A stretch of 50,817 nt of DNA, from contig JACPFA010000023.1 of the NCBI GenBank assembly GCA_016183235.1, positions 1-50,817 of the forward strand, written 5' to 3'. The DNA comes from Deltaproteobacteria bacterium (lineage in GTDB: Bacteria; UBA10199; DSSB01; JACPFA01). Positions 17,701 to 26,371 of this stretch are shown piece after piece. The notes beneath the pieces are model-generated. The model saw only the letters and a list, made by a program, of their open reading frames with translations. It had not been told where the DNA came from and did not search any database. Each line of letters opens with the position of its first letter. Within the stretch, counting starts at the first letter, position 1. The translations under genes and the position numbers were made by a program.

Positions 17701-18863
17701 CCCAATTCGAGTGGGAATCGGTCTTGCAAGAAACCCCTGATTTAGAACTCATTGCCAATCAAAGCTCGAATTACGTTGAAATTTGGAGGGCCGAAGCCAG
17801 CCCCATTTGGCATTTAGCTTTTGAAGGCATTCCCCCCATTCACACCCAAGACCCTGTAGGCTTAAGGATCCCTGAATGGCGCCCGTGGTCGCAAGAAAAA
17901 GTCCGTTTGCACTTTTCTCGACCTGAAGCGCTCGCTGGGCAAACTTTAACGATCGATCAAAGCAAACTTATTGTTCGGCCTGGCCTTCGTTCTAGCGAAA
18001 ACACCCTTAGTTTTAGCGTGCGCAGCAGCTTGGGTGGCCAGCACAGCATCACCTTACCCAACGGTTCGGTTTTAAAATCTGTTTCGATTGATGGCAATAC
18101 TCAACCCATTGGCATGGACCAAAACAAAATCACCCTCCCCCTCAAACCAGGTGCTCAAAACTTTGAAATCGCCTGGAGCCAAAATCAAGGCATGAACTTT
18201 TTCTTTCGCAACCCCAAGATCGATTTAGGAAACCCTAATGTCAACGCTTCGATCAATGTTGAGGTGGGAGTCGGGCGTTGGGTCCTCTGGGCCGGTGGGC
18301 CAATGATGGGCCCTGCGGTTTTATTCTGGAGTTACCTTATTATTCTGGCCATCTTTGCGTTTGCGTTGAGTCGTTTATCGATCACTCCCATCAAAAGCTA
18401 TGAATGGTTACTCTTAGGCTTAGGCCTTACCCAGATTCCCATCTGGGCTTCTATCATTATTGTGGGCTGGCTGTTATTTTTGGGCTTGCGAAAAAAGAAG
18501 ACCGACATCAACCCTTATGTGTTTGATCTGCGCCAATTAGTGATTATCGGATGGACCTTTATCAGTTTGCTTCTCTTACTTTATTCCATCGAACAAGGTT
18601 TGCTAGGTCATCCCGACATGCAAATTGTTGGCAACGGGTCCAACAGCTCTTATCTTAATTGGTTTCAAGATCGCACCACCGGGGTTCTACCCACGAGTTG
18701 GATTATTTCTGTGCCTTTATATGTTTACCGTATTGCTATGTTGTTGTGGGCCTTGTGGCTAAGTTTTGCCTTATTGAGATGGGTTCGTTGGGGTTGGCAA
18801 TGCTTTACCGAAGGTGGTGCCTGGAGATCGCTAACAACAACTAAAGCCGCTCCACACCCATAA
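14703..18863 (+). CDS. Very large exported membrane protein with duplicated beta-rich region
   Basis: 1386 residues, family not recognised. It has a signal peptide (residues 1-30), a beta-rich extracytoplasmic region (30-475), a cluster of about three membrane helices (477-570), a short outer loop, two more helices (716-765, the second ending in a cleavage-like ALA), a second beta-rich region (770-1200) and four C-terminal helices (about 1207-1363). The two beta-rich regions resemble each other: LPGDDHYWPQEVRVN in the first against LPGNLSDWSPQEVTTN in the second, and later KKGSYEIT...LTLP against SPGVNEIT...LTLP. ATG 14703 follows GGGGGAG. Its end overlaps convergent ino1 by 23 bp. A cell-envelope role is inferred only from topology. 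Confidence 0.85.
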   Translation: MPVYLKKLAFLSLFLITTLLTGIVQSTPLNPEAVPTELKPWVEWALHDRPEALCPFNSQSTRVCEWGASRIQLDLSNNDGSFKQHATLFQDGWVTLPGDDHYWPQEVRVNGQALGALSYGNLPQIFLKKGSYEITGRFFWDSLPDSLTLPDEAGIVRVSINGKPESFPYINADGKLWLGENETGVASQEDTLDIRINRKLTDSIPMVMTTHLDIRVSGKNRELILENILLPGFIALSSSSDLANQIETDGRLRIQLRPGNWTVEVQARHDGPINDLTLPKPTNPELAIDEIWVFEAQNQLRLAKVEGAPSVDPEQTTLPDAWKNLPAYQLVPGANFKIVEHRRGGNPNPDQLQLHRRIWLDFDGKGYSFQDTLSGTLSQSWRLDVNAPLKLGRITVNGEPQLITQTNGQKSGFEVREGSIRVSSDSRLDSAQRKLLATGWDHNFQQLSGELHLPPGWRLIATAGIDEATGTWVGSWTLLDLFIVLMVALIFLKLWGIRWGILALLGMILTFKEAGAPQYLWLLILVGQVFLRIIAQGWLKKFFKAYKFATLLALILVTTPFMVKQVRQGIYPVLGNTLPPGYSQFYNYRAQAPDTEILNDNIPMGGAYKPNEAFQPQDFGKKDSPPNLNVEQKALPMTTTGEKEEDQFQAQDNTGYARSFKRKTLLLNQVKYKPGAKVQTGPGLPNWEWKVLLLKWNGPVQKDAQIKLWLMGPTTHLILVFFQLFLLIVLILRLLELPDQYGGTWVKAKIPFFLIPLVFILTTTLQTPKALADLPNNELLTQLADRLTETPSCFPNCATVSHMQISAQGDQLVLTLKVSVAAPTAIALPGNLSDWSPQEVTTNAPTNPALRRDDDNNGLLWLQVSPGVNEITLKGALPNRSQVNLTLPTQPFQVHSNLSGWKIDGLKENGQVGENIQLSRLSPSTATQSLQPGNYPPFVEVERHLYIGLVWKLETKIRRVSPIGSPIFLEVPLLPGESITTSDIKVDKGKALITLGAQNSQFEWESVLQETPDLELIANQSSNYVEIWRAEASPIWHLAFEGIPPIHTQDPVGLRIPEWRPWSQEKVRLHFSRPEALAGQTLTIDQSKLIVRPGLRSSENTLSFSVRSSLGGQHSITLPNGSVLKSVSIDGNTQPIGMDQNKITLPLKPGAQNFEIAWSQNQGMNFFFRNPKIDLGNPNVNASINVEVGVGRWVLWAGGPMMGPAVLFWSYLIILAIFAFALSRLSITPIKSYEWLLLGLGLTQIPIWASIIIVGWLLFLGLRKKKTDINPYVFDLRQLVIIGWTFISLLLLLYSIEQGLLGHPDMQIVGNGSNSSYLNWFQDRTTGVLPTSWIISVPLYVYRIAMLLWALWLSFALLRWVRWGWQCFTEGGAWRSLTTTKAAPHP

Positions 18864-20130
18864 TTTCGCACATCTTTTGCTTAAGCTGAAACTCTTGGGT
18901 AAAAAGATTGTGCTCAGGGTAGTGCCCATTGATGATCAAGGGTGATTTATAAAAGAAAGATAACCATTCTTGAATCCCCACAAGACCTGCCCTGTGGCTT
19001 AAGTCCATCAACAGCGCCAAATCTAAAACTAACGGTGCAGCCAAAATAGAATCACGACACAAGAAATCGACTTTTAGTTGCATGGGCATGCCTAACCAAC
19101 CCAAGATATCTAAATTATCCCAACCTTCTTTGTTATCACCACGGGGAGGGTAATAATTAATGCGCACCTTGTGATAAAGATTGCCATAAAGATCGGGGTA
19201 AAGATCAGGGCGTAAAATACTGTCTAATACCGATAATTTTGAAATTTCTTTGGTCTTAAAATTTTCAGGATCGTCTAAAACTTCACCATCGCGGTTGCCC
19301 AAAATATTATTAGAAAACCAGCCGGTCAACCCCAAGTAGCGAGCGGCTATGCCAGGTGCCAAAATCGTTTTAAGTAAAGTTTGGCCGGTTTTTAAATCTT
19401 TCCCCGAAACAGGCACTTTCTGCAATTCTGCTAACTCAAGTAAGGCAGGGCAATCGGTGGTAAGATTAGGCGCCCCATTCGAATAGCCCATGCCCATTTT
19501 CATGGCCGCATAGGCATAGATCATACTCGGAGGAATTGAAGGGTCACTGTTTTTTAACCCCTCTTCAAACTTACTCAAGCTACGGTGAGCCTCCGTGATT
19601 TCGCAATAGGCCTCCGTCGAGGCACACCAAACCATGGTTAGCCGATCGCATTTAAACCGACTTTTGAATTGATCCATGTCTTTCATCAGGCTTTCGGCCA
19701 AAGCCATTTTATTAGCGCCCGATTTGACATGGGAACCATGCAGCTTACGACAATAATTCGAATCAAAAACCGCCGGCATCGGGTCGGTATTGCTAAGATC
19801 GTCTTTAATTTTATCTAATAAATCGCGTGGAATGACCCCAGCTTTAATGGCAGCTTCATAGCCATTATCGGGAAAGATATCCCAAGCACCGTAGACTAAG
19901 TCGTCAACACCGGCTAAGGGCAAAAATTCTTTGTAGGGAATATATTTTTTATTCTTACCTTGGCCTAAATCTAACATGCCCATTTGGGTTAATGACCCAA
20001 TGGGTTTACGTAGTTTCTTTTTAGCGGATTCAACCCCTGCGATAAAAGTTGTGGATACAGCACCCAAACCAACCAACAAGACACCCAATTTACCCTTGGA
20101 TGGCTTGATTTGTTTTGCTTCAATGGTCAT
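18841..20130 (-). CDS. ino1: Inositol-3-phosphate synthase
   Basis: Converts glucose-6-phosphate to 1L-myo-inositol-3-phosphate (NAD-dependent), the first step to inositol lipids or compatible solutes. It has 429 residues. Visible signatures: a Rossmann GLGAVSTT near the N-terminus, VWCASTEAY, NGAPNLTTDCPALLELA (split across residues 225-245), GKDLKTGQTLLKT and the KVDFLCRDSILAAPLVLDLA helix (residues 372-391). Tail-to-tail overlap of 23 bp with the large membrane protein gene. Common in archaea, actinobacteria and some Gram-negatives. Confidence 0.93.
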   Translation of the reverse strand: MTIEAKQIKPSKGKLGVLLVGLGAVSTTFIAGVESAKKKLRKPIGSLTQMGMLDLGQGKNKKYIPYKEFLPLAGVDDLVYGAWDIFPDNGYEAAIKAGVIPRDLLDKIKDDLSNTDPMPAVFDSNYCRKLHGSHVKSGANKMALAESLMKDMDQFKSRFKCDRLTMVWCASTEAYCEITEAHRSLSKFEEGLKNSDPSIPPSMIYAYAAMKMGMGYSNGAPNLTTDCPALLELAELQKVPVSGKDLKTGQTLLKTILAPGIAARYLGLTGWFSNNILGNRDGEVLDDPENFKTKEISKLSVLDSILRPDLYPDLYGNLYHKVRINYYPPRGDNKEGWDNLDILGWLGMPMQLKVDFLCRDSILAAPLVLDLALLMDLSHRAGLVGIQEWLSFFYKSPLIINGHYPEHNLFTQEFQLKQKMCEIMGVERL

Positions 20131-20246
20131 TCATTAGCCTCAATAGTTTTCACGGAACAGCACTTGAGCGGGGAGCTATAACTCATGGCCCACACTCTCG
20201 CAATCAAAAAATGTGAGCATTAGAGTTAAGCAACGGCAATGATTAC

Positions 20247-22145
20247 TCAAAGATTTCCTGGAGTTGTTGCAGCACGCACCATAAGATCACTAATTCTTTT
20301 GCTCAAACCCTTAGGATTGGTAAGTTCGGCCCCCTCCGTTAACAAGGCCTGATCTAAGAGTAATTGAACATAATCGGCAAATTGCGCACTGGTATGATCG
20401 CTCTCATAAAGCCTTTGTAAAACTTCTAAAAGAGGATGGTTAGGGTTAATCTCCAAAATCTTTTTTTGCACTGGCACGGCTTGGCCCAAAGATTTTAACA
20501 TTTGTTCCATTTGTGGAGTTAGCGTGCCCGTCTCGGCCACCAAACAACAAACACTATCTGTTAAGCGAGGAGAAAATCTTACTTCTTTAACTTGAGCCTC
20601 TAATTTTTCACCGATCGCCTTGAGTAGATCTTTATATTTCTTACCTTGTTCTTTTAAATTTTCTTCAACCGACTTTTTTTCTTCTTCGGTATGCAAATCA
20701 ATGGCCTCATGGCTAATCGACTTAATGGGTTTTTCCTGATAGTTGGTTAAAGAACCCATGACCCATTGATCTACAGGGTCCATCATCAATAAAACCTCTA
20801 CCTCTTTGGCTTTGAAGGCCTCTAATTGGGGAGTTGCTAAGGCCTTCGTTCTGTTTTCAGCAATGAGATAATAAATTTCTTTTTGGGTTGGTTTCATCCC
20901 TTCTAAATATTGTTTTAAAGACTTGTATTGGCCGGTTTCGGTTTGAGTAGTTTCAAATAATAACAAATCAGCAATTTTGTCTCGTTGTTCACTATCAAAG
21001 TGAAGCCCTTCCTTTAAAACTTTGCCAAACTGCGCGTAAAATTGTTCGTATTCCTTGCGATTTTGCTCCATCCACTCAGCCAGATTGCCTAACACTTTAC
21101 GAACCAAATTCTTTTTGATCTTTTCTAGGCGTGGATCTTCTTGGATCATCTCACGGGATACATTTAAGGTTAAGTCACCACAATCCACCACCCCCTTTAA
21201 AAATCGTAAGTAAGGAGGAATGAGTTTTTTGCAATCCTCCATAATAAATACGCGATTAATATAGAGTTGCAGCCCACTATTAAATTCTGGGGAATAAAGA
21301 TCCAGCGGCGCATGGGCAGAAATATAAATAAGGGCTTTAAATTCTAGGGTGCCTTCGCCCCGATAATGAATCACCCGCAGGGGATCTTGAAAATCGTGAC
21401 TCAAATGTTTGTAAAATTCATGATATTCTTTCGCTTCAATTTCGGAGGGTGATTTTAACCAAATGGCCTTGCGGGAATTCAAAACCTCTTCGGTTTCTTT
21501 GCCATCTTTTTTAGTCACCAATGCAATGGGATGCTCAATAAAATCAGAATATTTTTTGACCACCCCCCTTAAAGTAAATTCTTCTAAAAAATTGAGGGCG
21601 TCTTCTTTAAGATACAAGATTACTTCGGTTCCGCGAGCAAATTTGCCGGTAGGTTCGATCTCAAAATTGCCTTGGCCCTGCGATGCCCACTGACAGCCTC
21701 TGGTCTGGGCCTTGCGAGTTTTTACCACCACCCGATCCGACACAATAAAAGCCGAATAAAACCCAACCCCAAACTGCCCAATAAAATCCATCGACGACAA
21801 TTCTTGTGTACCTTTGAGTTGTTGCAGAAAAGTTTTGGTGCCTGAGCGAGCAATGGTTCCCAAATGCTCCCGCAATTCTTGTTCATCCATTCCACAACCA
21901 TTGTCTGTAATGGTTAAAGTTTTGGCCTCTGCATTAGGAATAATCGAAATTTTATATTCTTGGCTTTTTTCTTCTAACAATTCAGGCTTAGTGAGGGCCT
22001 CAAAACGGATTTTATCGATGGCATCACTGGCATTCGAAATCAATTCGCGTAAAAAGATCTCGCGATTAGAATATAAAGAGTGCGTGACTAAGTTTAAAAG
22101 TTCTTTAACATCGGCTTGAAATTCAAAAGAAGATTTTTCAGACAT
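20247..22145 (-). CDS. htpG: Molecular chaperone HtpG (Hsp90)
   Basis: A 632-residue ATP-dependent chaperone, matching the bacterial Hsp90 length. GHKL ATPase motifs: SNASDAIDKIRFEAL, DNGCGMDEQEL and GQFGVGFYSAF. The middle-domain GVVDCGDLTLNVSREMIQ (about residues 318-335) carries the catalytic Arg loop. Stands alone; the small exported gene lies 14 bp upstream on the same strand and may be co-transcribed. Confidence 0.98.
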   Translation of the reverse strand: MSEKSSFEFQADVKELLNLVTHSLYSNREIFLRELISNASDAIDKIRFEALTKPELLEEKSQEYKISIIPNAEAKTLTITDNGCGMDEQELREHLGTIARSGTKTFLQQLKGTQELSSMDFIGQFGVGFYSAFIVSDRVVVKTRKAQTRGCQWASQGQGNFEIEPTGKFARGTEVILYLKEDALNFLEEFTLRGVVKKYSDFIEHPIALVTKKDGKETEEVLNSRKAIWLKSPSEIEAKEYHEFYKHLSHDFQDPLRVIHYRGEGTLEFKALIYISAHAPLDLYSPEFNSGLQLYINRVFIMEDCKKLIPPYLRFLKGVVDCGDLTLNVSREMIQEDPRLEKIKKNLVRKVLGNLAEWMEQNRKEYEQFYAQFGKVLKEGLHFDSEQRDKIADLLLFETTQTETGQYKSLKQYLEGMKPTQKEIYYLIAENRTKALATPQLEAFKAKEVEVLLMMDPVDQWVMGSLTNYQEKPIKSISHEAIDLHTEEEKKSVEENLKEQGKKYKDLLKAIGEKLEAQVKEVRFSPRLTDSVCCLVAETGTLTPQMEQMLKSLGQAVPVQKKILEINPNHPLLEVLQRLYESDHTSAQFADYVQLLLDQALLTEGAELTNPKGLSKRISDLMVRAATTPGNL

Positions 22146-22159
22146 GATAAGATTACCTG

Positions 22160-22447
22160 CTAATTTGTTGGGATTGATTCAGTATAGGGGCAAACAATTT
22201 CTTTTTTGGCCTCGGCTGCAGCCCATCCTGCCCAATAATCCGATTCCGTTCCAATTTTGTTTTCGTTTTTTTCAAGGCCTGCACATTGTTTAAAAAACGT
22301 CGTTTGCTTGGCTGTATCCGCCGTATGCCCCACTACTTTGGCCTTATAGCCAAAGGCCCAACAAGTACATTCATCGGGTTGCTTGGCTTGTAAGTTTGCT
22401 CCACAAAAAAATAATGTCATTGCGAGCGCAAGCGAAGCAATCTTCAT
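22160..22447 (-). CDS. Small exported protein whose signal peptide is encoded by an R1 repeat
   Basis: A 95-residue protein with a signal peptide (MKIASLALAMTLFFCGANLQ, then A) and a mature Cys-containing part of about 74 residues (ECTCWAFGYKAK...WAGWAAAEAKKEIVCPYTE) of unknown function. The start at 22447 has AAGGA six bases upstream; an ATG six codons earlier (MQGIKM) is also possible. Codons 1-11 coincide with a half R1 repeat, which reads KIASLALAMT in this frame. It lies just upstream of htpG on the same strand. Confidence 0.7.
   Translation of the reverse strand: MKIASLALAMTLFFCGANLQAKQPDECTCWAFGYKAKVVGHTADTAKQTTFFKQCAGLEKNENKIGTESDYWAGWAAAEAKKEIVCPYTESIPTN
22415..22447. repeat. R1 half copy inside a coding start
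   Basis: On the plus strand TGTCATTGCGAGCGCAAGCG, then AAGCAATCTTCA, the same sequence family as the intergenic R1 arms. It covers the first codons of the small exported gene on the minus strand. Confidence 0.85.
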
Positions 22448-22525
22448 TTTTATTCCTTGCATTTGCACCTCGATTTTACTTAAACCTTTGCCCTTACTAA
22501 TAATGCCGATGCATGAAAAGTCAAT

Positions 22526-22621
22526 ACCTCTATTTTCCATTTTCTAATGCCATTTTCTAAAATTTTCGCATTGGAAAATAGAAAATCGAAAATAGAGGAA
22601 AAATTTTCTTGCGAAAATTTT
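22526..22621. repeat. AT-rich palindromes upstream of tRNA-Ala
   Basis: Arms CCTCTATTTTCCATTTTC (22526-22543) and its complement with one mismatch (22580-22597), followed at once by a second hairpin AAAAATTTTC / GAAAATTTTT (about 22599-22621) ending 1 bp before the tRNA. Could mark a processing or termination site; no known element is recognised. Confidence 0.7.
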
Positions 22622-22622
22622 T

Positions 22623-22695
22623 GGGGCGGTAGCTCAGCTGGGAGAGCGTCTGGTTCGCAATCAGAAGGTCGGGAGTTCGATCCTCCTCCGCTCCA
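22623..22695 (+). tRNA. tRNA-Ala (anticodon CGC)
   Basis: A 73-base cloverleaf: acceptor GGGGCGG/CCGCTCC with a G3-U70 wobble, the alanine identity element; D-arm TAGCTCAGCTGGGAGAGC; anticodon loop TTCGCAA giving CGC; T-loop TTCGATC; discriminator A at 22695. CCA is not encoded. Reads GCG codons. Confidence 0.95.
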
Positions 22696-22701
22696 TTAAT
22701 A

Positions 22702-22730
22702 TTCGAGGGGTGACCCCATCTCCCCTCGAA
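22702..22730. terminator. Possible terminator hairpin after tRNA-Ala
   Basis: Arms TTCGAGGGG (22702-22710) and CCCCTCGAA (22722-22730) with an 11-base loop, 6 bp after the tRNA. There is no run of T after it, so intrinsic termination is uncertain. The rest of the gap to 22907 shows only a further weak dyad (GCCGAGC/GCTCGGC near 22790-22825). Confidence 0.4.
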
Positions 22731-22907
22731 CTCCCCATTGTTCTACTGATCTATGTCAACCACTCCATTACCTAGCCACCTGCCGCATCGCCGAGCTGCG
22801 CGAAGTAAATTCGTCTCCGCTCGGCTATATATAAATTAACATATTTAAAAAACTTGCCTTCACATGGCAGGAAATGGTCTAATGGTCTGAACAACCCAGG
22901 GGGTCTC

Positions 22908-23453
22908 ATGAAAAAATTGATTGTTTTATTGCTAGCCATCGCAGGCTCTGTCCTCACTACAAACTCAAGCTATGCTGACGACACCGAAGCTCAAGCAAAA
23001 AAGTTTTGTGGGAAGAATAAGCCTTGTGTTAGCGCCTACTTAAGGGCAAAGTATTACCAGGATGAACTAAAAAAATGTAAGGCCAAATCTACGTCTCCAG
23101 CCCTTCCGAGCATTCCTCCTCCAAGTCAAGCCCCGATCCCTGCAACTTCGCCTATGCCCAACACTGGGGACAGTTGTAACTTTACCCTGGTTACGAAGGC
23201 TGAAATTCTTGTCAAAATTCAATCAATGGACAAAGACCCACTCTCGGCTGAAACAATTGCTGCTTTAAAGGCAGGGTGTGCTGCTTCTTCTGTCGATCAA
23301 CAAAAATTTATAGATGGTTTTCTTTGCGACATTCACGCCTACACAACTTTCAGTAATGACGCTGACATTATTGAGGCGGTTGACAACCTTGAACATGTCG
23401 ATACCGATAGTTTTGGAAAAGAAGATCAATGTTCTGAAATTAATGCTCTCTAA
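22908..23453 (+). CDS. Small exported protein, unknown function
   Basis: 181 residues with a clear signal peptide (MKKLIVLLLAIAGSVLTTNS, cleaved near SYA-DD). The mature protein has an N-terminal Lys/Cys-rich helical part, a Pro/Ser-rich linker (about residues 65-85) and a C-terminal helical domain with several Cys. Start ATG 22908 follows GGGGG; an upstream in-frame start gives no signal peptide at the terminus. Ends 5 bp from the convergent lipoprotein gene. No family recognised. Confidence 0.7.
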   Translation: MKKLIVLLLAIAGSVLTTNSSYADDTEAQAKKFCGKNKPCVSAYLRAKYYQDELKKCKAKSTSPALPSIPPPSQAPIPATSPMPNTGDSCNFTLVTKAEILVKIQSMDKDPLSAETIAALKAGCAASSVDQQKFIDGFLCDIHAYTTFSNDADIIEAVDNLEHVDTDSFGKEDQCSEINAL

Positions 23454-23458
23454 GATTA

Positions 23459-25501
23459 CTAGTTCGATTGTATCATCTCAGCAAGTTCTCGGCGCGCCGC
23501 TTCCCAAACTTGCGGGTCGTTGTTCCAACTAAGATCCGTTAACACCCACGTGGGGTCGGTTGAATCGTTCACCCCATATTCCCACAAAACTTGCGGAATC
23601 ATGGCTTCAACAAGAGCCGCTACCTTTGCAGGGTCAATCGCCGCTGCCATGGTTAGGTAATCCACATCTTGAATACCTCGACGCCAATGTTTGAGCCGCA
23701 AACTCGCAATCGGGCCCAACACTTCATAAGATTCTTCAGGAAAAACTTTATCGGTGCCAGGATAAAAGAACACGCCATCACCATTGGTATAATTCCAGCC
23801 CGTCTCTCCGGCTATGGGATCCACAGAACTCGTGGTCCCAAAAGTTTTAGCCTGTTTAAAAACATTGGTCTGCCCAGCACCGGCTTGAAAATTATTATAA
23901 TAGGTCGATTCCCAAATAAACCAACGATTAATCTGCTTTTTATATTGCCCCCAGGCCAATTCACGCAAGGCAATACCATCATCTTCAATGCAAAGCGAGC
24001 CCGAAGCTGGCCGCTTACCATTGTATAAAAAGATTTTTTTGGTGGGATGGTTTTTATAATAAGTAAGCGTTGGTTCCCATTCGGCTGGTATGCCCACGGT
24101 AATCGTTGAGGCTGGAATATCTAAACTGGGGGTATTTTGTTTGGCATCAGGTGCCCAAATTGTTGCAAAGCTGGGCATAAGCTTGCCCGGGCCGGGGTTC
24201 GATTTTATCCAACCCGCCCACTGCTCAATCTGGGCAAAATTTGAACTCTCATCAATGAGGTATAAAAAATATTCGGTTTCGGGGGCATTTGCCTTAAACC
24301 AATTCACCCAATTATTGGTATGCAACCACATCCCAGCTTGCCCCTCATTCTGCCAAGACCAAGTACTATAAGTTCCAATCGAAAAAACATTATTGCCTAC
24401 CCCAAGACCTGGGCCATCGTATCCATGGGCCTTGGTAAATAAATTTCCATTTAAACGAGGCAGCCAGTCAGGCCGGGGGGCATCGATATTCCACGGCTCT
24501 TCTCCAAAATTAGCATCAATCAAAGAAATTTTGTGACGATGGGCCAGTAAAAAATGCCGATCCCTTACCAATTTTAAATCAAAAACTTTTGATGAGTCAC
24601 TCGGAAAGGGTTCTCCGACGTACCGCTGATTCACATCCCCATAACCTAGGTGAAGCATGGTTTTAGAATTGGGAACATCGGGCAAAGTAAAATTATAAAC
24701 CTTGAGTTGCACCGGGATTTCGTAAGTGAGTAGGCCACCTTCATAAATTAAAATATTGCCCCAATAAATTCCTGCCGGAGTTTCTTTAGGGATATAAAGA
24801 TCTACCCAAATACTTTGGTTTTTCCCTTTGCCTATTGAAAATAAATTATTCCATTCCAAGGGCACTGCAATATCGGGATAAAACTTGTCGTGGTCGGGCC
24901 TGTCTTGCCACAAGCCCTGCCCCGCCCCTTCACCGGTATAGGGCCTTTGCATTCGCTCAGGAAGATGCCGTTCATCATACCACTCATAAGAAAATTTACT
25001 TAAACCTTTGATCGGTAAATATCTAACATAGAATAGCTCTATGTTTCTCCCCACCCAATTATAAACTCCATCACCGCTGACCGGCTGTGAAGTAATCTTG
25101 AACCCCTCCGGGCCGGTCAATTCGGCTAGAGAAACTTTGATATCGGGAACATCAAGCTTTGCCGATTCAAGAATCAAATTAAAGGCAACCACTTCATTTT
25201 TGGCACCAAAGATTTGGATCTTTTGCCCATCCCATACGCTATTCAAAACATTTTGGGGATTTCCATTCGCCCGCAATTCTTCTTGCGTGACTTTATCTTC
25301 ACCCGTGTTGGCCCACACCGCACTTAATTTTGTGTTAGCAGAAATTTTAGTGACCGGAAGGGCATCATTATTAGGCTCATCACTACTCGGCTCAGCCGCA
25401 CCACAACCTAAGCAGGCTAAACACAAAACCAACGCCCAGCATTTTTTTATAAAATACACCGACTTAAAAGCCCACCTCACATCTTTCTTTTCGGCTGCCA
25501 C
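23459..25501 (-). CDS. DUF4091-type (GH123-like) lipoprotein
   Basis: About 680 residues. N-terminal hydrophobic stretch with lipobox (CLACLGCG), so probably anchored at the cell surface or periplasmic membrane. The C-terminal third matches DUF4091: LRLKHWRRGIQDVDYLTMAA is the hallmark strand-helix. The middle has the barrel-like pattern of GH123-like glycoside hydrolases (SIWVDLYIPKETPAGIYWG, YFLYLIDESSNF). The glycan substrate is unknown. The start codon is GTG; a shorter GTG start is possible. It is divergent from the hydrolase gene, 18 bp apart. Confidence 0.8.
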   Translation of the reverse strand: MAAEKKDVRWAFKSVYFIKKCWALVLCLACLGCGAAEPSSDEPNNDALPVTKISANTKLSAVWANTGEDKVTQEELRANGNPQNVLNSVWDGQKIQIFGAKNEVVAFNLILESAKLDVPDIKVSLAELTGPEGFKITSQPVSGDGVYNWVGRNIELFYVRYLPIKGLSKFSYEWYDERHLPERMQRPYTGEGAGQGLWQDRPDHDKFYPDIAVPLEWNNLFSIGKGKNQSIWVDLYIPKETPAGIYWGNILIYEGGLLTYEIPVQLKVYNFTLPDVPNSKTMLHLGYGDVNQRYVGEPFPSDSSKVFDLKLVRDRHFLLAHRHKISLIDANFGEEPWNIDAPRPDWLPRLNGNLFTKAHGYDGPGLGVGNNVFSIGTYSTWSWQNEGQAGMWLHTNNWVNWFKANAPETEYFLYLIDESSNFAQIEQWAGWIKSNPGPGKLMPSFATIWAPDAKQNTPSLDIPASTITVGIPAEWEPTLTYYKNHPTKKIFLYNGKRPASGSLCIEDDGIALRELAWGQYKKQINRWFIWESTYYNNFQAGAGQTNVFKQAKTFGTTSSVDPIAGETGWNYTNGDGVFFYPGTDKVFPEESYEVLGPIASLRLKHWRRGIQDVDYLTMAAAIDPAKVAALVEAMIPQVLWEYGVNDSTDPTWVLTDLSWNNDPQVWEAARRELAEMIQSN

Positions 25502-25519
25502 GATGATAAGGTTGCGTCA

Positions 25520-26371
25520 ATGGAATTTGCAACCCCGCTTTTACAAAATGAAATTGAGTCTTACCTCGAGCTTAAATTCGATGCCTTCTACCTATTGGGC
25601 CGAAGCGTCGCCGGTATCGAAACGGTCATTACCATCCCCCAGCTTGACTTAACCTTTGACACCGGCAGGGCCCCCACTTTTGCCTATCCCATGAATCACC
25701 TAGCCCTTTCCCATTGGCACTTAGACCACGCCGGTGGTTTAGCCTACTACTTGGGTTTGCGCCGCTTGGCCTCATTGCCTGCGCTTAATATCATCGTTCC
25801 ATCCACGAAAGTAGCAGCTACTCAAAATTATTTAGAAGGGCTCAAACAGGTCTGCGAAAGCAAAATTGAATTTAAAGTCTTAGATGCCGCAAACAGCTTG
25901 CGGCTTAGAAGGGACATTCTACTAACTTCTATTCCTTCTTATCATTGCGTGCCTAGCTGCGGCTATTTAATCTTGCAACACAAAAAGAAATTAAAACCAG
26001 AATATAAAAATTTAAGTGAAGCTGAAATTAAGGCCCTAAAAATGCAAGGCACCCCAATTGAAACCATCGAATCCATCCCCTTATTAGCCTATTCTGGCGA
26101 CACCAAGGGTGAATTTTTTGCCACCCCCGCCAGCACTGCCCAATATTTGATGATGGAATGTTCTTTTTTTGGAGATCTCTCCGAATATGACAAAGTTCGC
26201 CACTACGGCCACACCCACATCCTCGACTGGAAAAATTTTGCCGATCAAATTCAAAGCCAACACATCATTATGATCCACACCAGTCAACGCTATTCCAAAA
26301 AAGAAATCGAACTCGCCTGTCAAAAAAATTTACCTAAACATTTATTAGATCGACTGATTATTCTTCGATAA
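25520..26371 (+). CDS. Metallo-beta-lactamase-fold hydrolase, RNase Z-like
   Basis: 283 residues. Zinc motif SHWHLDHAGG (His65, His67, Asp69, His70), then SYHCVPSCGY, LAYSGDT and an MMECSF...YGHTHI stretch. This order resembles the short tRNase Z-like proteins of plants and some bacteria (HVIPS-GY and GHTH motifs), which process tRNA 3' ends. Several tRNAs in this window lack encoded CCA, consistent with a need for tRNase Z, but the substrate is inferred. Start ATG 25520 has AAGG upstream. Its end overlaps the convergent toxin gene by 14 bp. Confidence 0.8.
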   Translation: MEFATPLLQNEIESYLELKFDAFYLLGRSVAGIETVITIPQLDLTFDTGRAPTFAYPMNHLALSHWHLDHAGGLAYYLGLRRLASLPALNIIVPSTKVAATQNYLEGLKQVCESKIEFKVLDAANSLRLRRDILLTSIPSYHCVPSCGYLILQHKKKLKPEYKNLSEAEIKALKMQGTPIETIESIPLLAYSGDTKGEFFATPASTAQYLMMECSFFGDLSEYDKVRHYGHTHILDWKNFADQIQSQHIIMIHTSQRYSKKEIELACQKNLPKHLLDRLIILR

